Assembly: GCA_030151365.1 (NCBI GenBank)
Contig: JASLDW010000032.1
Location: forward strand, 49,170 to 113,169
Source of the DNA: Lysobacter sp.
GTDB taxonomy: Bacteria > Pseudomonadota > Gammaproteobacteria > Xanthomonadales > Xanthomonadaceae
DNA length: 64,000 bases
Direction: 5' to 3'
In this document: positions 34,167-43,585 of the stretch, piece after piece
How positions within the stretch are numbered: the stretch's first letter is position 1
Layout: every line of letters begins with the position of its first letter
The notes under the pieces: model-generated
Seen by the model: the letters and a program-made list of their open reading frames with translations, nothing else
Databases searched by the model: none
What the model was told of the DNA's origin: nothing
Position numbers and translations under genes: made by a program

Positions 34167-34761
34167 GAATGGCCTCCTTCGCCGGGGATGCGATTTCGAC
34201 CTGCAACAACTGCCGCAGGCGCCGCGTTCCGCGCGCCAGTTGGGATTTGGAAAAACTCGCGCTGCGCCGCATCGCCGCCGCGATCTCGTCGTGCGTATAG
34301 CCCTCGGCGTGGTACAGCCACAGCACGCTGCGGGTCGACGCCGGCAGGCTGGCGAGCGCGCGCTGCAACAGGGCGGCATCGGCTGCGGCGGGTGGCAATG
34401 GCCCGCTGTCCATCAGCAGATCGCAATCGGCATTGCCGTCCAGTTCGAGGTCCAGTCGGCGTTGTCGCCGCAAATGCATCAGTGCTTCGTTCACCGTGAT
34501 CTGGCGCAACCAGCCCCAGAATGGACTGCCGCCGTCGCCGCGGAAACTGGCGATGGCCGACCATGCCTTGAACATCGCGTCCTGCAGGACTTCGTCCGCT
34601 TCGGCGCGATTGCCGCACAGGCGCAAGGCCAGGTTGAACACCGGCCGCTCGAACCGGCGGTAGACCTGTTCGAACGCCATTCGATCGCCACGCCGCACGC
34701 GGGCGAGCAGGGCATCGGGAACGTCGATGGCGAAGGTGGAACGATGGGTCATCTCATCCAT
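34159..34761 (-). CDS. ECF-type RNA polymerase sigma factor
   Basis: About 200 residues. Sigma region 2 at ~14-85 (MAFEQVYRRFERPVFNLALRLCGN...AFKAWSAIASFRGD) and region 4 at ~130-185 (LPASTRSVLWLYHAEGYTHDEIAAAM...LARGTRRLRQLL); regions 1 and 3 are absent, as in group 4 sigmas. Directs transcription of an envelope or stress regulon, unknown here. Start uncertain: ATGs at 34761 (MDEMTHRS), 34752 and 34803 are all open and none has a good ribosome-binding site. Leads the operon with the overlapping membrane protein and the PDZ protein; divergent from qmcA. Confidence 0.88.
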   Translation of the reverse strand: MDEMTHRSTFAIDVPDALLARVRRGDRMAFEQVYRRFERPVFNLALRLCGNRAEADEVLQDAMFKAWSAIASFRGDGGSPFWGWLRQITVNEALMHLRRQRRLDLELDGNADCDLLMDSGPLPPAAADAALLQRALASLPASTRSVLWLYHAEGYTHDEIAAAMRRSASFSKSQLARGTRRLRQLLQVEIASPAKEAIHA

Positions 34762-34863
34762 CAGGATGCACCGAACCGGAAAAGCGTCGCAGCCGCAACG
34801 CAATATTGTCCGCAGGCCGCCTTGCCTATACTCGCCACATATACATTAGGTGAGGGGTGCTCC

Positions 34864-35817
34864 ATGGGTGGGATTCTTGCTGCGGTCGTCGTGTTCGCGC
34901 TGGTGGTGCTGGTCGCCAAGGCGGTGCGGATGGTGCCCCAGGGGTATGAATGGACGGTCGAGGCCTTCGGCAAGTACACGCACACCCTGTCGCCGGGCCT
35001 GCATTTCCTGATGCCGATCTACCAGGGCGTCGGCCGCAAGGTGAACATGATGGAGCAGGTGCTGGAAGTCCCCAGCCAGGACGTGATCACCAAGGACAAC
35101 GCGGTGGTCAAGGTCGATGGCGTGGTGTTCTTCCAGGTGCTCGACGCCGCCAAGGCCGCGTACGAGGTGGCGACGCTGGAGATCGCCATCCTCAACCTGG
35201 TGATGACCAACATCCGCACCGCGATCGGTTCGATGGACCTCGACGAATCGCTGTCCAAGCGCGACGAGATCAACGCCAAGGTGCTGGTCGCGGTCGACCA
35301 GGCGACGCACCCGTGGGGCATCAAGGTCAATCGCATCGAACTCAAGGACATCGCGCCTCCGCGCGACCTGGTCGAGTCGATGGCGCGGCAGATGAAGGCC
35401 GAGCGCGAGAAGCGAGCCAACATCCTCGAGGCCGAGGGCCTGCGCCAGGCCGCGATCCTCAAGGCCGAGGGCGAGAAGCAGTCGGTGATCCTCGAGGCCG
35501 AAGGCAATCGCGAGGCGGCGTTCCGCGCCGCCGAGGCGCGCGAGCGCCAGGCCGAGGCGGAAGCCAAGGCGACCCAGCTGGTGTCCGACGCGATCTCCGG
35601 CGGCAACGTGCAGGCGATCAACTATTTCGTCGCGACGAAATACATCGAGGCATTCAAGTCGCTGGCCGAGGCGCCGAACCAGAAGTTCGTGATGATGCCG
35701 ATGGAAGCGTCGGGGGTGATCGGTTCGCTGGCCGGCATCGCCGAGCTGGCGAAGGAAGCGCTGGATCGCCAGCCGAGCGCCGGCACGCGGCCGCCGCTGC
35801 CGTCGCCGCGGAGCTGA
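34864..35817 (+). CDS. qmcA: SPFH/stomatin-like protein QmcA (paraslipin)
   Basis: 317 residues. One N-terminal membrane anchor (3-20), SPFH domain ~22-190 beginning VPQGYEWTVEAFGKY and containing PSQDVITKDNAVVKVDGVVFFQV, then an alanine/glutamate-rich coiled coil (~180-260, REKRANILEAEGLRQAAILKAEGEKQ). These proteins form large membrane-microdomain oligomers and work with FtsH and with NfeD partners. The nfeD-type gene follows 4 bases after the stop, the usual pairing. Start at the ATG behind GAGGGG. Confidence 0.94.
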   Translation: MGGILAAVVVFALVVLVAKAVRMVPQGYEWTVEAFGKYTHTLSPGLHFLMPIYQGVGRKVNMMEQVLEVPSQDVITKDNAVVKVDGVVFFQVLDAAKAAYEVATLEIAILNLVMTNIRTAIGSMDLDESLSKRDEINAKVLVAVDQATHPWGIKVNRIELKDIAPPRDLVESMARQMKAEREKRANILEAEGLRQAAILKAEGEKQSVILEAEGNREAAFRAAEARERQAEAEAKATQLVSDAISGGNVQAINYFVATKYIEAFKSLAEAPNQKFVMMPMEASGVIGSLAGIAELAKEALDRQPSAGTRPPLPSPRS

Positions 35818-35821
35818 CGCC

Positions 35822-36268
35822 ATGCGCACCGAACTGGTGGTCTGGGCGGCGATCGCGCTGCTGTTGTTCGCCGCGGAAGCGATGGCGCCCGGCGCCTTCA
35901 TGCTGTGGCTGGGGCTCGCGGCCGCGGCGACGTTCGTCATCGTGTTCTTCGCACCGGGCATGGCGGTCCTGGCGCAAGTCGTCGCGTTCGCCATTCTCAG
36001 CGTCGTCGCCATTCTGGTCTGGCGCCGCTGGTTTCGCGGTCGCGGTCGCAGCAGCGATCAGCCGGCGCTCAATCGCCGCGCCCAGCAACTTGTCGGCCAG
36101 GTCGCGATGCTCGCCGAGCCCGTCGTCGATGGCCGCGGTCGCATCCAGGTCGCCGATGCGTTCTGGACCGTCACCGGCCCGGATGCCCCCGCGGGAACCC
36201 GCGTGCGCGTCGTCTCGACCGACGGCATGACCCTTGCCGTCGAACCCGTCCATGGAGCGAGTGAATGA
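35822..36268 (+). CDS. NfeD-family membrane protein (YbbJ-like)
   Basis: 148 residues: hydrophobic segments at ~6-27, ~29-46 and ~48-68, then a soluble C-terminal OB-fold (~80-145, GQVAMLAEPVVDGRGRIQVADAFWTVTGP). The short, protease-less NfeD1b/YbbJ form. Works with the SPFH protein encoded just upstream, probably at membrane microdomains. Overlaps the next gene by four bases (ATGA), so the three are one operon. Confidence 0.92.
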   Translation: MRTELVVWAAIALLLFAAEAMAPGAFMLWLGLAAAATFVIVFFAPGMAVLAQVVAFAILSVVAILVWRRWFRGRGRSSDQPALNRRAQQLVGQVAMLAEPVVDGRGRIQVADAFWTVTGPDAPAGTRVRVVSTDGMTLAVEPVHGASE

Positions 36269-36789
36269 CATTCGGAAACCTTCGTCCCTTCGCGAGGGGC
36301 AGGTTTTCAGGGAAGAAGACGATCACCGCGGCTTGCGCCGCATTGGCCTTCACGTTCGGCGGATGCGCGGCGACGCCGCCGTCCGCCGGCACCGCCGACG
36401 CGGCGCGCGATGCCGCCCCGGCCTACATCGATGCGCCGGACGCTGTCGCGCAGGCACGATCGGCGCCGACTCGCAACGTCAGCGGCGCGTTCGAACTCAC
36501 CGTGCGTTCGGTCGTCGTCCGCGATGGCATCGTGCTGCTGGGATCGGAGAGCGATCCGCGCAAACCAGACCTCCTGATCGTGGAAGTGATGCCGTCCGCA
36601 CAGAAGGAAGTGCTGGCGCGAACCCGCCAGCCTGCGGCGCGTTACTTCCGCAACAAGCACATCACCGTGCAGGGCGTGGCCCGCCGCGTGGTGCTGGGGA
36701 CCTCAGGCAAGGGCGTCGCGGCGGTGACGCGCCATGGCACCCGGATCCAGATGGACCATTTCGCCCAGGTGCTCACCATCCTGGAGTGA
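36265..36789 (+). CDS. Putative lipoprotein of unknown function in the qmcA-nfeD operon
   Basis: 174 residues. After a basic start (RPFARGRFSGKK) there is a hydrophobic segment and lipobox-like FGGC (Cys34), so probably an outer- or inner-membrane lipoprotein. A disordered alanine/proline stretch precedes a beta-rich domain (~72-174: GAFELTVRSVVVRDGIVLLGSE...FRNKHITVQGVARRV) that looks like an OB-type fold. No family recognised. Translationally coupled to the NfeD gene. The following gcvT starts 64 bases later. Confidence 0.62.
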   Translation: MTFGNLRPFARGRFSGKKTITAACAALAFTFGGCAATPPSAGTADAARDAAPAYIDAPDAVAQARSAPTRNVSGAFELTVRSVVVRDGIVLLGSESDPRKPDLLIVEVMPSAQKEVLARTRQPAARYFRNKHITVQGVARRVVLGTSGKGVAAVTRHGTRIQMDHFAQVLTILE

Positions 36790-36853
36790 GGCGGGGCAGT
36801 GGCGGCGGCGCGGATGCGATAATCGCTGTTTCCCGCGATTGCCCGGTGCCGCC

Positions 36854-37981
<1,128 letters not shown>

Positions 37982-38059
37982 ATCGCCGTTGCGGCAACCG
38001 CCGCGGCAACCGTTAGACTAGCCCCACCTTCCCCCAGAACCTGCAACGCGGAGCAACCC

Positions 38060-38458
38060 ATGAGCCAGGAAATCCCCGGTGACCTGAAATTCCTGAAGTC
38101 GCACGAATGGGTGCGCGTCGAAGGCGACGGCCGCGCAACCATCGGCATCTCCGACCACGCCCAGGAGCTCCTCGGCGACCTCGTCTATGTCGAGCTTCCC
38201 GCGGTCGGCGACGACATCGAAGCGGGCAACGCCTGCGCGGTGGTCGAGTCGGTGAAGGCGGCGTCGGACGTCTACGCCCCCGTCAGCGGCAAGGTGCTCG
38301 AGGTCAACTCGGCGCTCACCGACAAGCCGGAAACGATCAACGAGGACGCCTATGGCGATGGCTGGTTGTTCGTCCTGCAGATGAGCGAGCCCGACCAGGT
38401 GAAGGAACTGCTTTCGCCCGACGATTACGAACAGGCGCTGGCAGACGACGAGCACTGA
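38060..38458 (+). CDS. gcvH: Glycine cleavage system H protein
   Basis: 132-residue lipoyl carrier that shuttles the aminomethyl group between P, T and L proteins. The lipoylated lysine is Lys66 in VVESVKAASDVYAPVSG. Other family parts are LKFLKSHEWVRVEGDG, GISDHAQELLGDLVYVELP and NEDAYGDGWLFVLQ. Operon partner of gcvT, followed by a strong terminator. Confidence 0.97.
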   Translation: MSQEIPGDLKFLKSHEWVRVEGDGRATIGISDHAQELLGDLVYVELPAVGDDIEAGNACAVVESVKAASDVYAPVSGKVLEVNSALTDKPETINEDAYGDGWLFVLQMSEPDQVKELLSPDDYEQALADDEH

Positions 38459-38482
38459 TCGACATCGCGAAGCGGCAACTCG

Positions 38483-38507
38483 AAGCCCGGTCATCGACCG
38501 GGCTTTT
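38483..38507 (+). terminator. Terminator after gcvH
   Basis: Perfect 10-bp stem AAGCCCGGTC/GACCGGGCTT with a three-base loop and a TTTT tail, 25 bases after the gcvH stop. Confidence 0.9.
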
Positions 38508-38590
38508 CATTCTCGGCTGATCGAGTTCGCGTCTCCGGAATGATCGAACATGGCGTTCCGGGCCCGCGCACTTTCGCGCAAATCGGGTGT

Positions 38591-38750
38591 CGGGATGCCG
38601 GAAACGGCATCCCGCGGGAAAAAATTTTCGGGTTCGATTCACCCGTCGTTGGCGCCGTTCGCCGATGCGTTCGGCGAACGCGCCGAAGCATCGTCCGATT
38701 CGTTGCACGCGCGACGCAAAAAATAATCGACTTGAAAACAAGTCATTTTT
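38591..38750. other. Cluster of strong hairpins in the gcvH/H1-like gene intergenic region
   Basis: This non-coding stretch holds three well-formed inverted repeats. CGGGATGCCG-GAAA-CGGCATCCCG (38591-38614) is a perfect 10-bp stem with a GNRA loop. GGCGC-C-GTTCGCCGA/TCGGCGAAC-GCGCC (38651-38684) has one bulge. GACTTG-AAAA-CAAGTC (38729-38744) is followed by ATTTTT, like a small terminator. Between them are A- and T-runs. No credible ORF. Could be an unrecognised small RNA or a nucleoid-protein binding region. Confidence 0.5.
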
Positions 38751-38871
38751 GAAATGCGTTCGCGTGCGCGATTGTTTTGCACGACGCGTGACTGGCGACG
38801 CGTGGCTCCTCGCGCGCCATCGACCAGGGAGGCCGCGGGCGACGCAAATGAAAAAAATTTCACGAAAGGTG

Positions 38872-38900
38872 TTGACACGGCCAAATCGGCTACTTACGTT
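38872..38900 (+). promoter_or_regulatory. Probable promoter of the H1-like gene
   Basis: TTGACA at 38872-38877, 17-base spacer, TACGTT at 38895-38900. It implies a leader of about 275 bases before the H1-like ATG. The leader is GC-rich, without a convincing ORF or a riboswitch class I recognise. Confidence 0.6.
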
Positions 38901-39181
38901 TCGCCCAACTGGAGGGCGGTACTGCATCGCGTGATCGAACGCAAGTCCAACATGGGGATCCAATCGCGAAGCGCGCATGGCGCGGGGCGCCTTGTCTTCC
39001 CGATCCGCCCTTCCTCCCCATCCAATCGAATGCGGGATCGCGTCGCCTCGTCGCGCGCGGTTCCTCACCCAATCCGTTCCGCGACTTCGGGCGCGGAAAC
39101 GGTCCGTGGCGGGTCCGACTCCCGCTGTGCGTATGAACCGGCCTGGCTGGTTCGTTACAACTCAAGACGAGGAGCCATCCA

Positions 39182-39580
39182 ATGGCAATGAAGAAAGCTG
39201 CGAAGAAGGCCGCCAAGAAACCGGCCAAGAAGGCTGCCAAGAAGGCCGCCAAGAAGACTGTCCGCAAGGCAGCCGCCAAGAAGCCGGCCAAGAAGGTCGC
39301 GAAGAAGGCCGCCAAGAAGACCGTCCGCAAGGCTGCCAAGAAGACCGTGAAGAAGGCCGCCAAGAAGACCGTCCGCAAGGCTGCCAAGAAGACCGCGAAG
39401 AAGGCCGCCAAGAAGACCGTCCGCAAGGCTGCCAAGAAGACCGCGAAGAAGGCGACCAAGAAGGCTGCCAAGAAGCCGTCTGCCAAGAAGACCGCCAAGA
39501 AGGCCGCGAAGAAGGCCGGCAAGAAGCGCGCCTCCAAGAAGGCCGCTGCTCTTCCCATGATGCCGACCCCGATGATCTGA
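39182..39580 (+). CDS. Lysine/alanine-rich histone H1-like protein
   Basis: 132 residues made almost entirely of Lys-Ala-Lys motifs (AAKK, TVRKAAKK) in a repeating helix-like pattern, ending with a non-basic tail LPMMPTPMI. Resembles the C-terminal domain of eukaryotic histone H1 and bacterial H1-like/AlgP-type DNA-compaction proteins. Expected to bind DNA or RNA non-specifically through charge. Start ATG follows GAGGAG. The codons repeat at DNA level (see repeat), so length variation between strains is expected. Lone gene with a long leader and a strong terminator. Confidence 0.9.
   Translation: MAMKKAAKKAAKKPAKKAAKKAAKKTVRKAAAKKPAKKVAKKAAKKTVRKAAKKTVKKAAKKTVRKAAKKTAKKAAKKTVRKAAKKTAKKATKKAAKKPSAKKTAKKAAKKAGKKRASKKAAALPMMPTPMI
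39308..39451 (+). repeat. Three 48-bp tandem repeats inside the H1-like gene
   Basis: Units start at 39308, 39356 and 39404. Units two and three look identical and unit one differs by about one base. Each encodes 16 residues of the type AAKKTVRKAAKKTxKK. Shorter, less regular repeats lie on both sides. In frame, so copy-number change keeps the protein open. Confidence 0.9.
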
Positions 39581-39606
39581 TCATCGATCGCATCCGCAAT
39601 ACCTTG

Positions 39607-39641
39607 AAACTCCTCCCCGTTCGCGGTGGAGGAGTTTTTTT
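39607..39641 (+). terminator. Terminator after the H1-like gene
   Basis: AAACTCCTCC/GGAGGAGTTT stem with an 11-base loop and a run of seven Ts, 27 bases after the stop. Confidence 0.93.
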
Positions 39642-39707
39642 ATGCGGGGAGTGCGCGATGCGGAGGCTGCCGGCCGGGCGATCGCCGCGTCCAGGCTGAC
39701 GCCGCGG

Positions 39708-41045
39708 TCAGTCGTTGCTGGAGCCGTTGTCGTCTTCCGCGGAACCCGGCGCGCGCTGTCCGGCGATGTCCGGACTGGTGCCGCCGGTGATGCTGTCGGG
39801 GATCCACGCCACGTTGGGCAACTCGAGCGCGCGATCGAGGATGGTGGGCATCAGTCCCGAAGGCAGCGAGCTCTCGCTATTCCACAACACCACCAGCCCG
39901 AGGTCACGGTCGGGCAGCACCGCCATCGCTCCGCGGTAGCCCTGCACGGCGCCGCCGTGGAAGTACAGCGGATGGCCGGCGTAACTCATCACCCGCCAGC
40001 CGTAACCGTAACTGGCGGACTCCAGGCGCTCGTGGCGCCAGCCGCTGCCGCGCAATTCGGTGGGCGTGGCGACCTGCGCCGAATGCAGCTGGGCGAGCAC
40101 GTTCGCGGGCAGGACATCGGGGCGATGCCCGCTCTGTGCGATCAGCCACTGCGCCATGTCGCTGATGCTGGCGTTGACGCCCGCGGCTGGCGCCAGCTGG
40201 TAGAAGTTCGGCTTCGGCATCAACGCGCGCCAGCGGCCGCCGGCGCGCACGTGGGGCTTGGCCCAGCGCGGGCTGGTTTCCATGCCCTTGAGCCCGTAGC
40301 TCGCATCGTTCATGCCCAGCGGCTTGAACAGCCGGGTCTGCACCGCGTCGGCATAGAAGTTGCCGGTGGCGGCGAACACCACGTCACCGATCAGGCTGAA
40401 GGCGACGTTCTGGTAGGCATAGCACGAGCCCGGCGTGCACTTCATCGGCGCCGAAGCCAGTTTCTGCACCGCGCTGGGGTAGTCGACGTTGCCCTCGATG
40501 TCGCGGTCGTAGGCGTTGTGGGTCAGGCCGACGCGATGGCTCATCAGGTCGCCGACGGTGACGCTCTGCGTCGCCGTCTCGGTCGGCAGGCGGAAGCTGG
40601 GGACGTAGCGCACGACCGTGTTGTTCCAGGCCAGGCGACCATCGTTGACCAGCAGGCCGGTCAAGGCGCTGGCGAACGACTTCGACAATGACGCCAGGCG
40701 GAAAGCGGTGTGGGCATCGACCGGCTGGGGGTGGCTGACGTCGGTCACGCCATAGCCGCGTTCCATCAGCACGCGTCCGTTCTGGACGATGGCCACAGCA
40801 AGCCCGGGAATGCGCTGGCCGGCGACGAGCGCGCGGGCGATGCGGTCGACTTCGGAGATATCGGCTTGCGAGATCGATGCGGATGCCGGCGAATAGGCCG
40901 TGGCTGCCGCCGGCGTGGTGGATGCCGGAACCGCAATGGTGCGCTGGGCAGGATCGGCATGGCCCGCGCCGATCGAGCTTTGCGCCCCGGCGGAGGAAGC
41001 CAGCATCAGGCCCGGGATCAGGATGGACAGCATGGACTTGCGCAT
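39708..41045 (-). CDS. Exported serine hydrolase, beta-lactamase class C / PBP4 family
   Basis: 445 residues, with a signal peptide ending SSAGA-Q. All three active-site motifs are intact: S-x-x-K in RLASLSKSFASAL, Y-x-N as YQN in SCYAYQNVAF, and HGG in LYFHGGAVQGYRG. Likely a periplasmic peptidase or esterase of the AmpH/Pab87 kind; sequence alone does not give the substrate. The C-terminus (~425-445) is a disordered Asp/Gly/Ser tail. Start chosen at the ATG giving MRKSML; a TTG 15 codons upstream is less likely. Unrelated in position to the other serine hydrolase of the window, which lacks the YxN asparagine. Confidence 0.88.
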   Translation of the reverse strand: MRKSMLSILIPGLMLASSAGAQSSIGAGHADPAQRTIAVPASTTPAAATAYSPASASISQADISEVDRIARALVAGQRIPGLAVAIVQNGRVLMERGYGVTDVSHPQPVDAHTAFRLASLSKSFASALTGLLVNDGRLAWNNTVVRYVPSFRLPTETATQSVTVGDLMSHRVGLTHNAYDRDIEGNVDYPSAVQKLASAPMKCTPGSCYAYQNVAFSLIGDVVFAATGNFYADAVQTRLFKPLGMNDASYGLKGMETSPRWAKPHVRAGGRWRALMPKPNFYQLAPAAGVNASISDMAQWLIAQSGHRPDVLPANVLAQLHSAQVATPTELRGSGWRHERLESASYGYGWRVMSYAGHPLYFHGGAVQGYRGAMAVLPDRDLGLVVLWNSESSLPSGLMPTILDRALELPNVAWIPDSITGGTSPDIAGQRAPGSAEDDNGSSND

Positions 41046-41197
41046 GCGCTGGATCCCGAGGCGCGGATTGTTCACGGCAGAGCTTCCCAAGAGGTCTCCG
41101 GAAGTGTAGTCACGCCGTATTCGAATTGCATGAACAGGGGAAGAAAGCCCGGGTATCGCCTTGATTCAAAAGGAGGTCGAGGCCGGGCTCCCTAGGG

Positions 41198-42097
41198 TCA
41201 ATCGTTGTCGCCCTTCTCGTTGGGCCGCATCAGGTAGTCGCGCAGGGCCTGGCGCCTGGCCGAGTAGTGGCGCAGGTCGCGCTGGACGTTGCAACTGGCC
41301 GGATTGTTGGTCACCGCAATGTCGATCCCGCGGCGGAACGCCTGGTCGCAACTCGCCGTCAGTCGCTCCTCGAGCACCTGGTAGCGCCACGAATTCACCG
41401 AGACCAGCTTGCCGGCCTGGTGCAGCCACGCGATCCGCTCGGGCGTGGCGAAGGTGGCGTTCATCTCGACGATGGCGAGCTTTGGATCATGGCGCGCGAT
41501 CACCCATTCGATGTCGTCGTCGGTGGTTGCCTTGAACTGCAGGAAAGCATCCTTCGATACCGTCCTTGCCGCGGCATATTTGTCGCGGCTGCCGCCGGTC
41601 TGGAAATACACGCGGTCGAGCATGTTGGCGCGGGTAGCGAGCGCGATCGCCGGTGCGATCACGTCCATCGTCTTGAATTCGGCGTCGACGATGATCCTGC
41701 CCCTGGCATGCGCCAGCACTTCCTCGAAGCGCGGCAGCGGATCGCCCGCGCGCAACCGGCAGCGGCTGATTTCCGCTGTGGTCAGCGTCGCGGGTTCGCC
41801 GCGGCAATTGCTCTTGGTCGAAAGGTCGTCGTCGTGGTAGACGAAAACGTCGCCGTCGCGCGATGCATGCAGGTCCATCTCGAGGATGTCGGCATCGCCG
41901 GTCGCGGTGGTGGCGTCGAACTGGCGCTGGACGTTCTGGATGCCGAAGTAGCCGCCGCGATGCGCGGCCACGTAGGTCCGCCCCAGGGGGCGCAGCTTGA
42001 TGTTCGGCGGCAAGTTGTCCGGGGTCCCGTACTTGGCGTAGGCGCCGACGGTCCCCGACAGCGCCAGGACGGCCAGCAGGAGTCTTGCGTTGGTCAT
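41198..42097 (-). CDS. Glycerophosphodiester phosphodiesterase family protein
   Basis: 299 residues with an N-terminal signal (ends AYA-K), so periplasmic. GDPD catalytic features: AAHRGG near residue 45, the metal/catalytic EMDLHASRDGDVFVYHDDDL (~73-92) and a TIM-barrel second half with IIVDAEFKTMD and VSVNSWRYQVLEERL. Normally splits glycerophosphodiesters into glycerol-3-phosphate and an alcohol. Four or more cysteines in conserved-looking positions (SNCRGEP, ISRCRL, ASCDQAF, ASCNVQ) suggest disulfides. Start is the ATG giving MTNARLLL. Divergent from the translocase-like gene. Confidence 0.9.
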   Translation of the reverse strand: MTNARLLLAVLALSGTVGAYAKYGTPDNLPPNIKLRPLGRTYVAAHRGGYFGIQNVQRQFDATTATGDADILEMDLHASRDGDVFVYHDDDLSTKSNCRGEPATLTTAEISRCRLRAGDPLPRFEEVLAHARGRIIVDAEFKTMDVIAPAIALATRANMLDRVYFQTGGSRDKYAAARTVSKDAFLQFKATTDDDIEWVIARHDPKLAIVEMNATFATPERIAWLHQAGKLVSVNSWRYQVLEERLTASCDQAFRRGIDIAVTNNPASCNVQRDLRHYSARRQALRDYLMRPNEKGDND

Positions 42098-42199
42098 GCG
42101 GGGAGGGTGGGAGAGTCCAGCCTTGCATCCTGGGGCCGTTGGCATTCAATTTCCTTGCAACCGTGTTAACGTCGCGCAACCGGAAATCACGTTTGGCCA

Positions 42200-43585
42200 A
42201 TGCCCGTCACAGATTCGCAGCGCGTCCACCAGGGGGAATGGCCGGCGATGGCGCTGTCCTTTGTCTATTTCTTCTGCGTGCTGGCGGCCTATTACGTCAT
42301 TCGCCCCGTGCGCGAGCAGCTGGCCGCGGCCGTCGGATCGACCCAGTTGCCGTGGTTTTTCGCAGCGACCTTCGTTGCCACGCTCGCGCTGACGCCGATC
42401 TTCGCCTGGCTGGTCGCGCGCTGGCCGCGGCGGATCGTGGTTCCGGTCGTTTACCTGTTCTTCATCGCCTGCCTCGTCGCCTTCATCCCGTTGTTCGCGC
42501 GTGACGGCCTGATCTCGCCGCGCGCGCTCGGCATCGTCTTCTTCGTCTGGGTCAGCGTCTTCAACCTTTTCGTGGTCTCGGTGTTCTGGAGCTTCATGAC
42601 CGACATCTGGGACGAAGGGCAGGCCCGTCGCGTGTTCCCGCTGATCGGCGTCGCCGGGACCATCGGTGCGATCGCCGGCCCGGCGATCACCCGCGTGCTG
42701 GTCGATGTCATCGGCGTGGCGCCGCTGCTGGCGGTCTCCGCCGGCCTGCTCGGGATCGCGTTGTTGTGCGTGCTGCTGCTCGGCCGCTGGTCGCAACGGC
42801 AGGAACTCGGCAGGCGCCACCACAACCAGGCAGTCGGTGGCGGCATCTTCGACGGCCTGAAACAGATCGTCGCTACGCCGTTCATGCGCAACATGGCGAT
42901 CCTGATGCTGCTGGGCGACGCAGTAGGCACGATCTGCTATGCATTGGTGACCGACTATTCCCAGGCCACGTTCCACGACGCGGTGGCACGCACCCGTTTC
43001 GCCGCCGACCTCGACATGAGCACCAACCTGCTGATGATCCTGCTGCAGGTGACGGTGACGCGCCTCATGCTGCCGCGCGTCGGCGCCGGCATGGTCATGG
43101 TGGTGTGGGCCTTCATCGGCATCGTCGTCTGCCTGGCGATGGCCCTGTCGGGGAATGCCAACCTGCCGATCTTCGCCATCAGCCACGAACAGGCCGCTGC
43201 CTGGATCAGCCACGTCCCCGAGGTGCCGATCCTGCGCAACCTCGTCGCACAGCCGATCGAATTGCTGCCGACGCTGTCGTGGGTGGTGCTGATGCTGCTG
43301 GTCACCCGCGCCACCGCCTACGGCATGATGCAGCCCGCGCGCGAGAGCCTCTACACGCTGGTGCCGCGCAGCTGGCGCTACAAGGGCAAGAACGCGGTGG
43401 ATACCGCGGTCTGGCGCGCGGGCGACGTGGCCAGCGCGTTGCTGGTCAACCTGCTGAAGTCCGCCGGCGCGGCGACGACGATCTTCGGGCTGACGGGCGC
43501 CATGGCGATCGCCGCCTCGGGATGGATCGGTTGGCGTACAGCCAGGCAGGCGCAGGATGCTCGCGATGCGACAGACGCCGATTGA
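42200..43585 (+). CDS. ATP/ADP-translocase-like (COG3202) MFS carrier
   Basis: 461 residues, about 12 transmembrane segments. It opens with SFVYFFCVLAAYYVIRPVREQL, the signature first helix of the NTP/NDP-exchange-like group also found in free-living proteobacteria. A second family mark is the YGMMQPARESLYTLVPRSWRYKGKNAVDT loop near the end. In free-living bacteria the substrate is unknown, and nucleotide exchange should not be assumed. Overlaps the following phosphoesterase gene by 29 bases, so the two are likely co-transcribed. Confidence 0.82.
   Translation: MPVTDSQRVHQGEWPAMALSFVYFFCVLAAYYVIRPVREQLAAAVGSTQLPWFFAATFVATLALTPIFAWLVARWPRRIVVPVVYLFFIACLVAFIPLFARDGLISPRALGIVFFVWVSVFNLFVVSVFWSFMTDIWDEGQARRVFPLIGVAGTIGAIAGPAITRVLVDVIGVAPLLAVSAGLLGIALLCVLLLGRWSQRQELGRRHHNQAVGGGIFDGLKQIVATPFMRNMAILMLLGDAVGTICYALVTDYSQATFHDAVARTRFAADLDMSTNLLMILLQVTVTRLMLPRVGAGMVMVVWAFIGIVVCLAMALSGNANLPIFAISHEQAAAWISHVPEVPILRNLVAQPIELLPTLSWVVLMLLVTRATAYGMMQPARESLYTLVPRSWRYKGKNAVDTAVWRAGDVASALLVNLLKSAGAATTIFGLTGAMAIAASGWIGWRTARQAQDARDATDAD

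Noticed and set aside
32293..34863. Long plus-strand open frame extending qmcA upstream by about 850 codons
   Set aside because: Antisense to the sigma/membrane-protein/PDZ operon; the SPFH protein clearly begins at MGGILAAV.
36790..36853. Glycine riboswitch before gcvT
   Set aside because: The gap is only 64 bases and contains no tandem aptamer blocks.
39182..39580. Repeat array read as CRISPR-like or minisatellite outside a gene
   Set aside because: The repeats are contiguous, in frame and encode a regular Lys/Ala pattern behind a good ribosome-binding site; there are no spacers.
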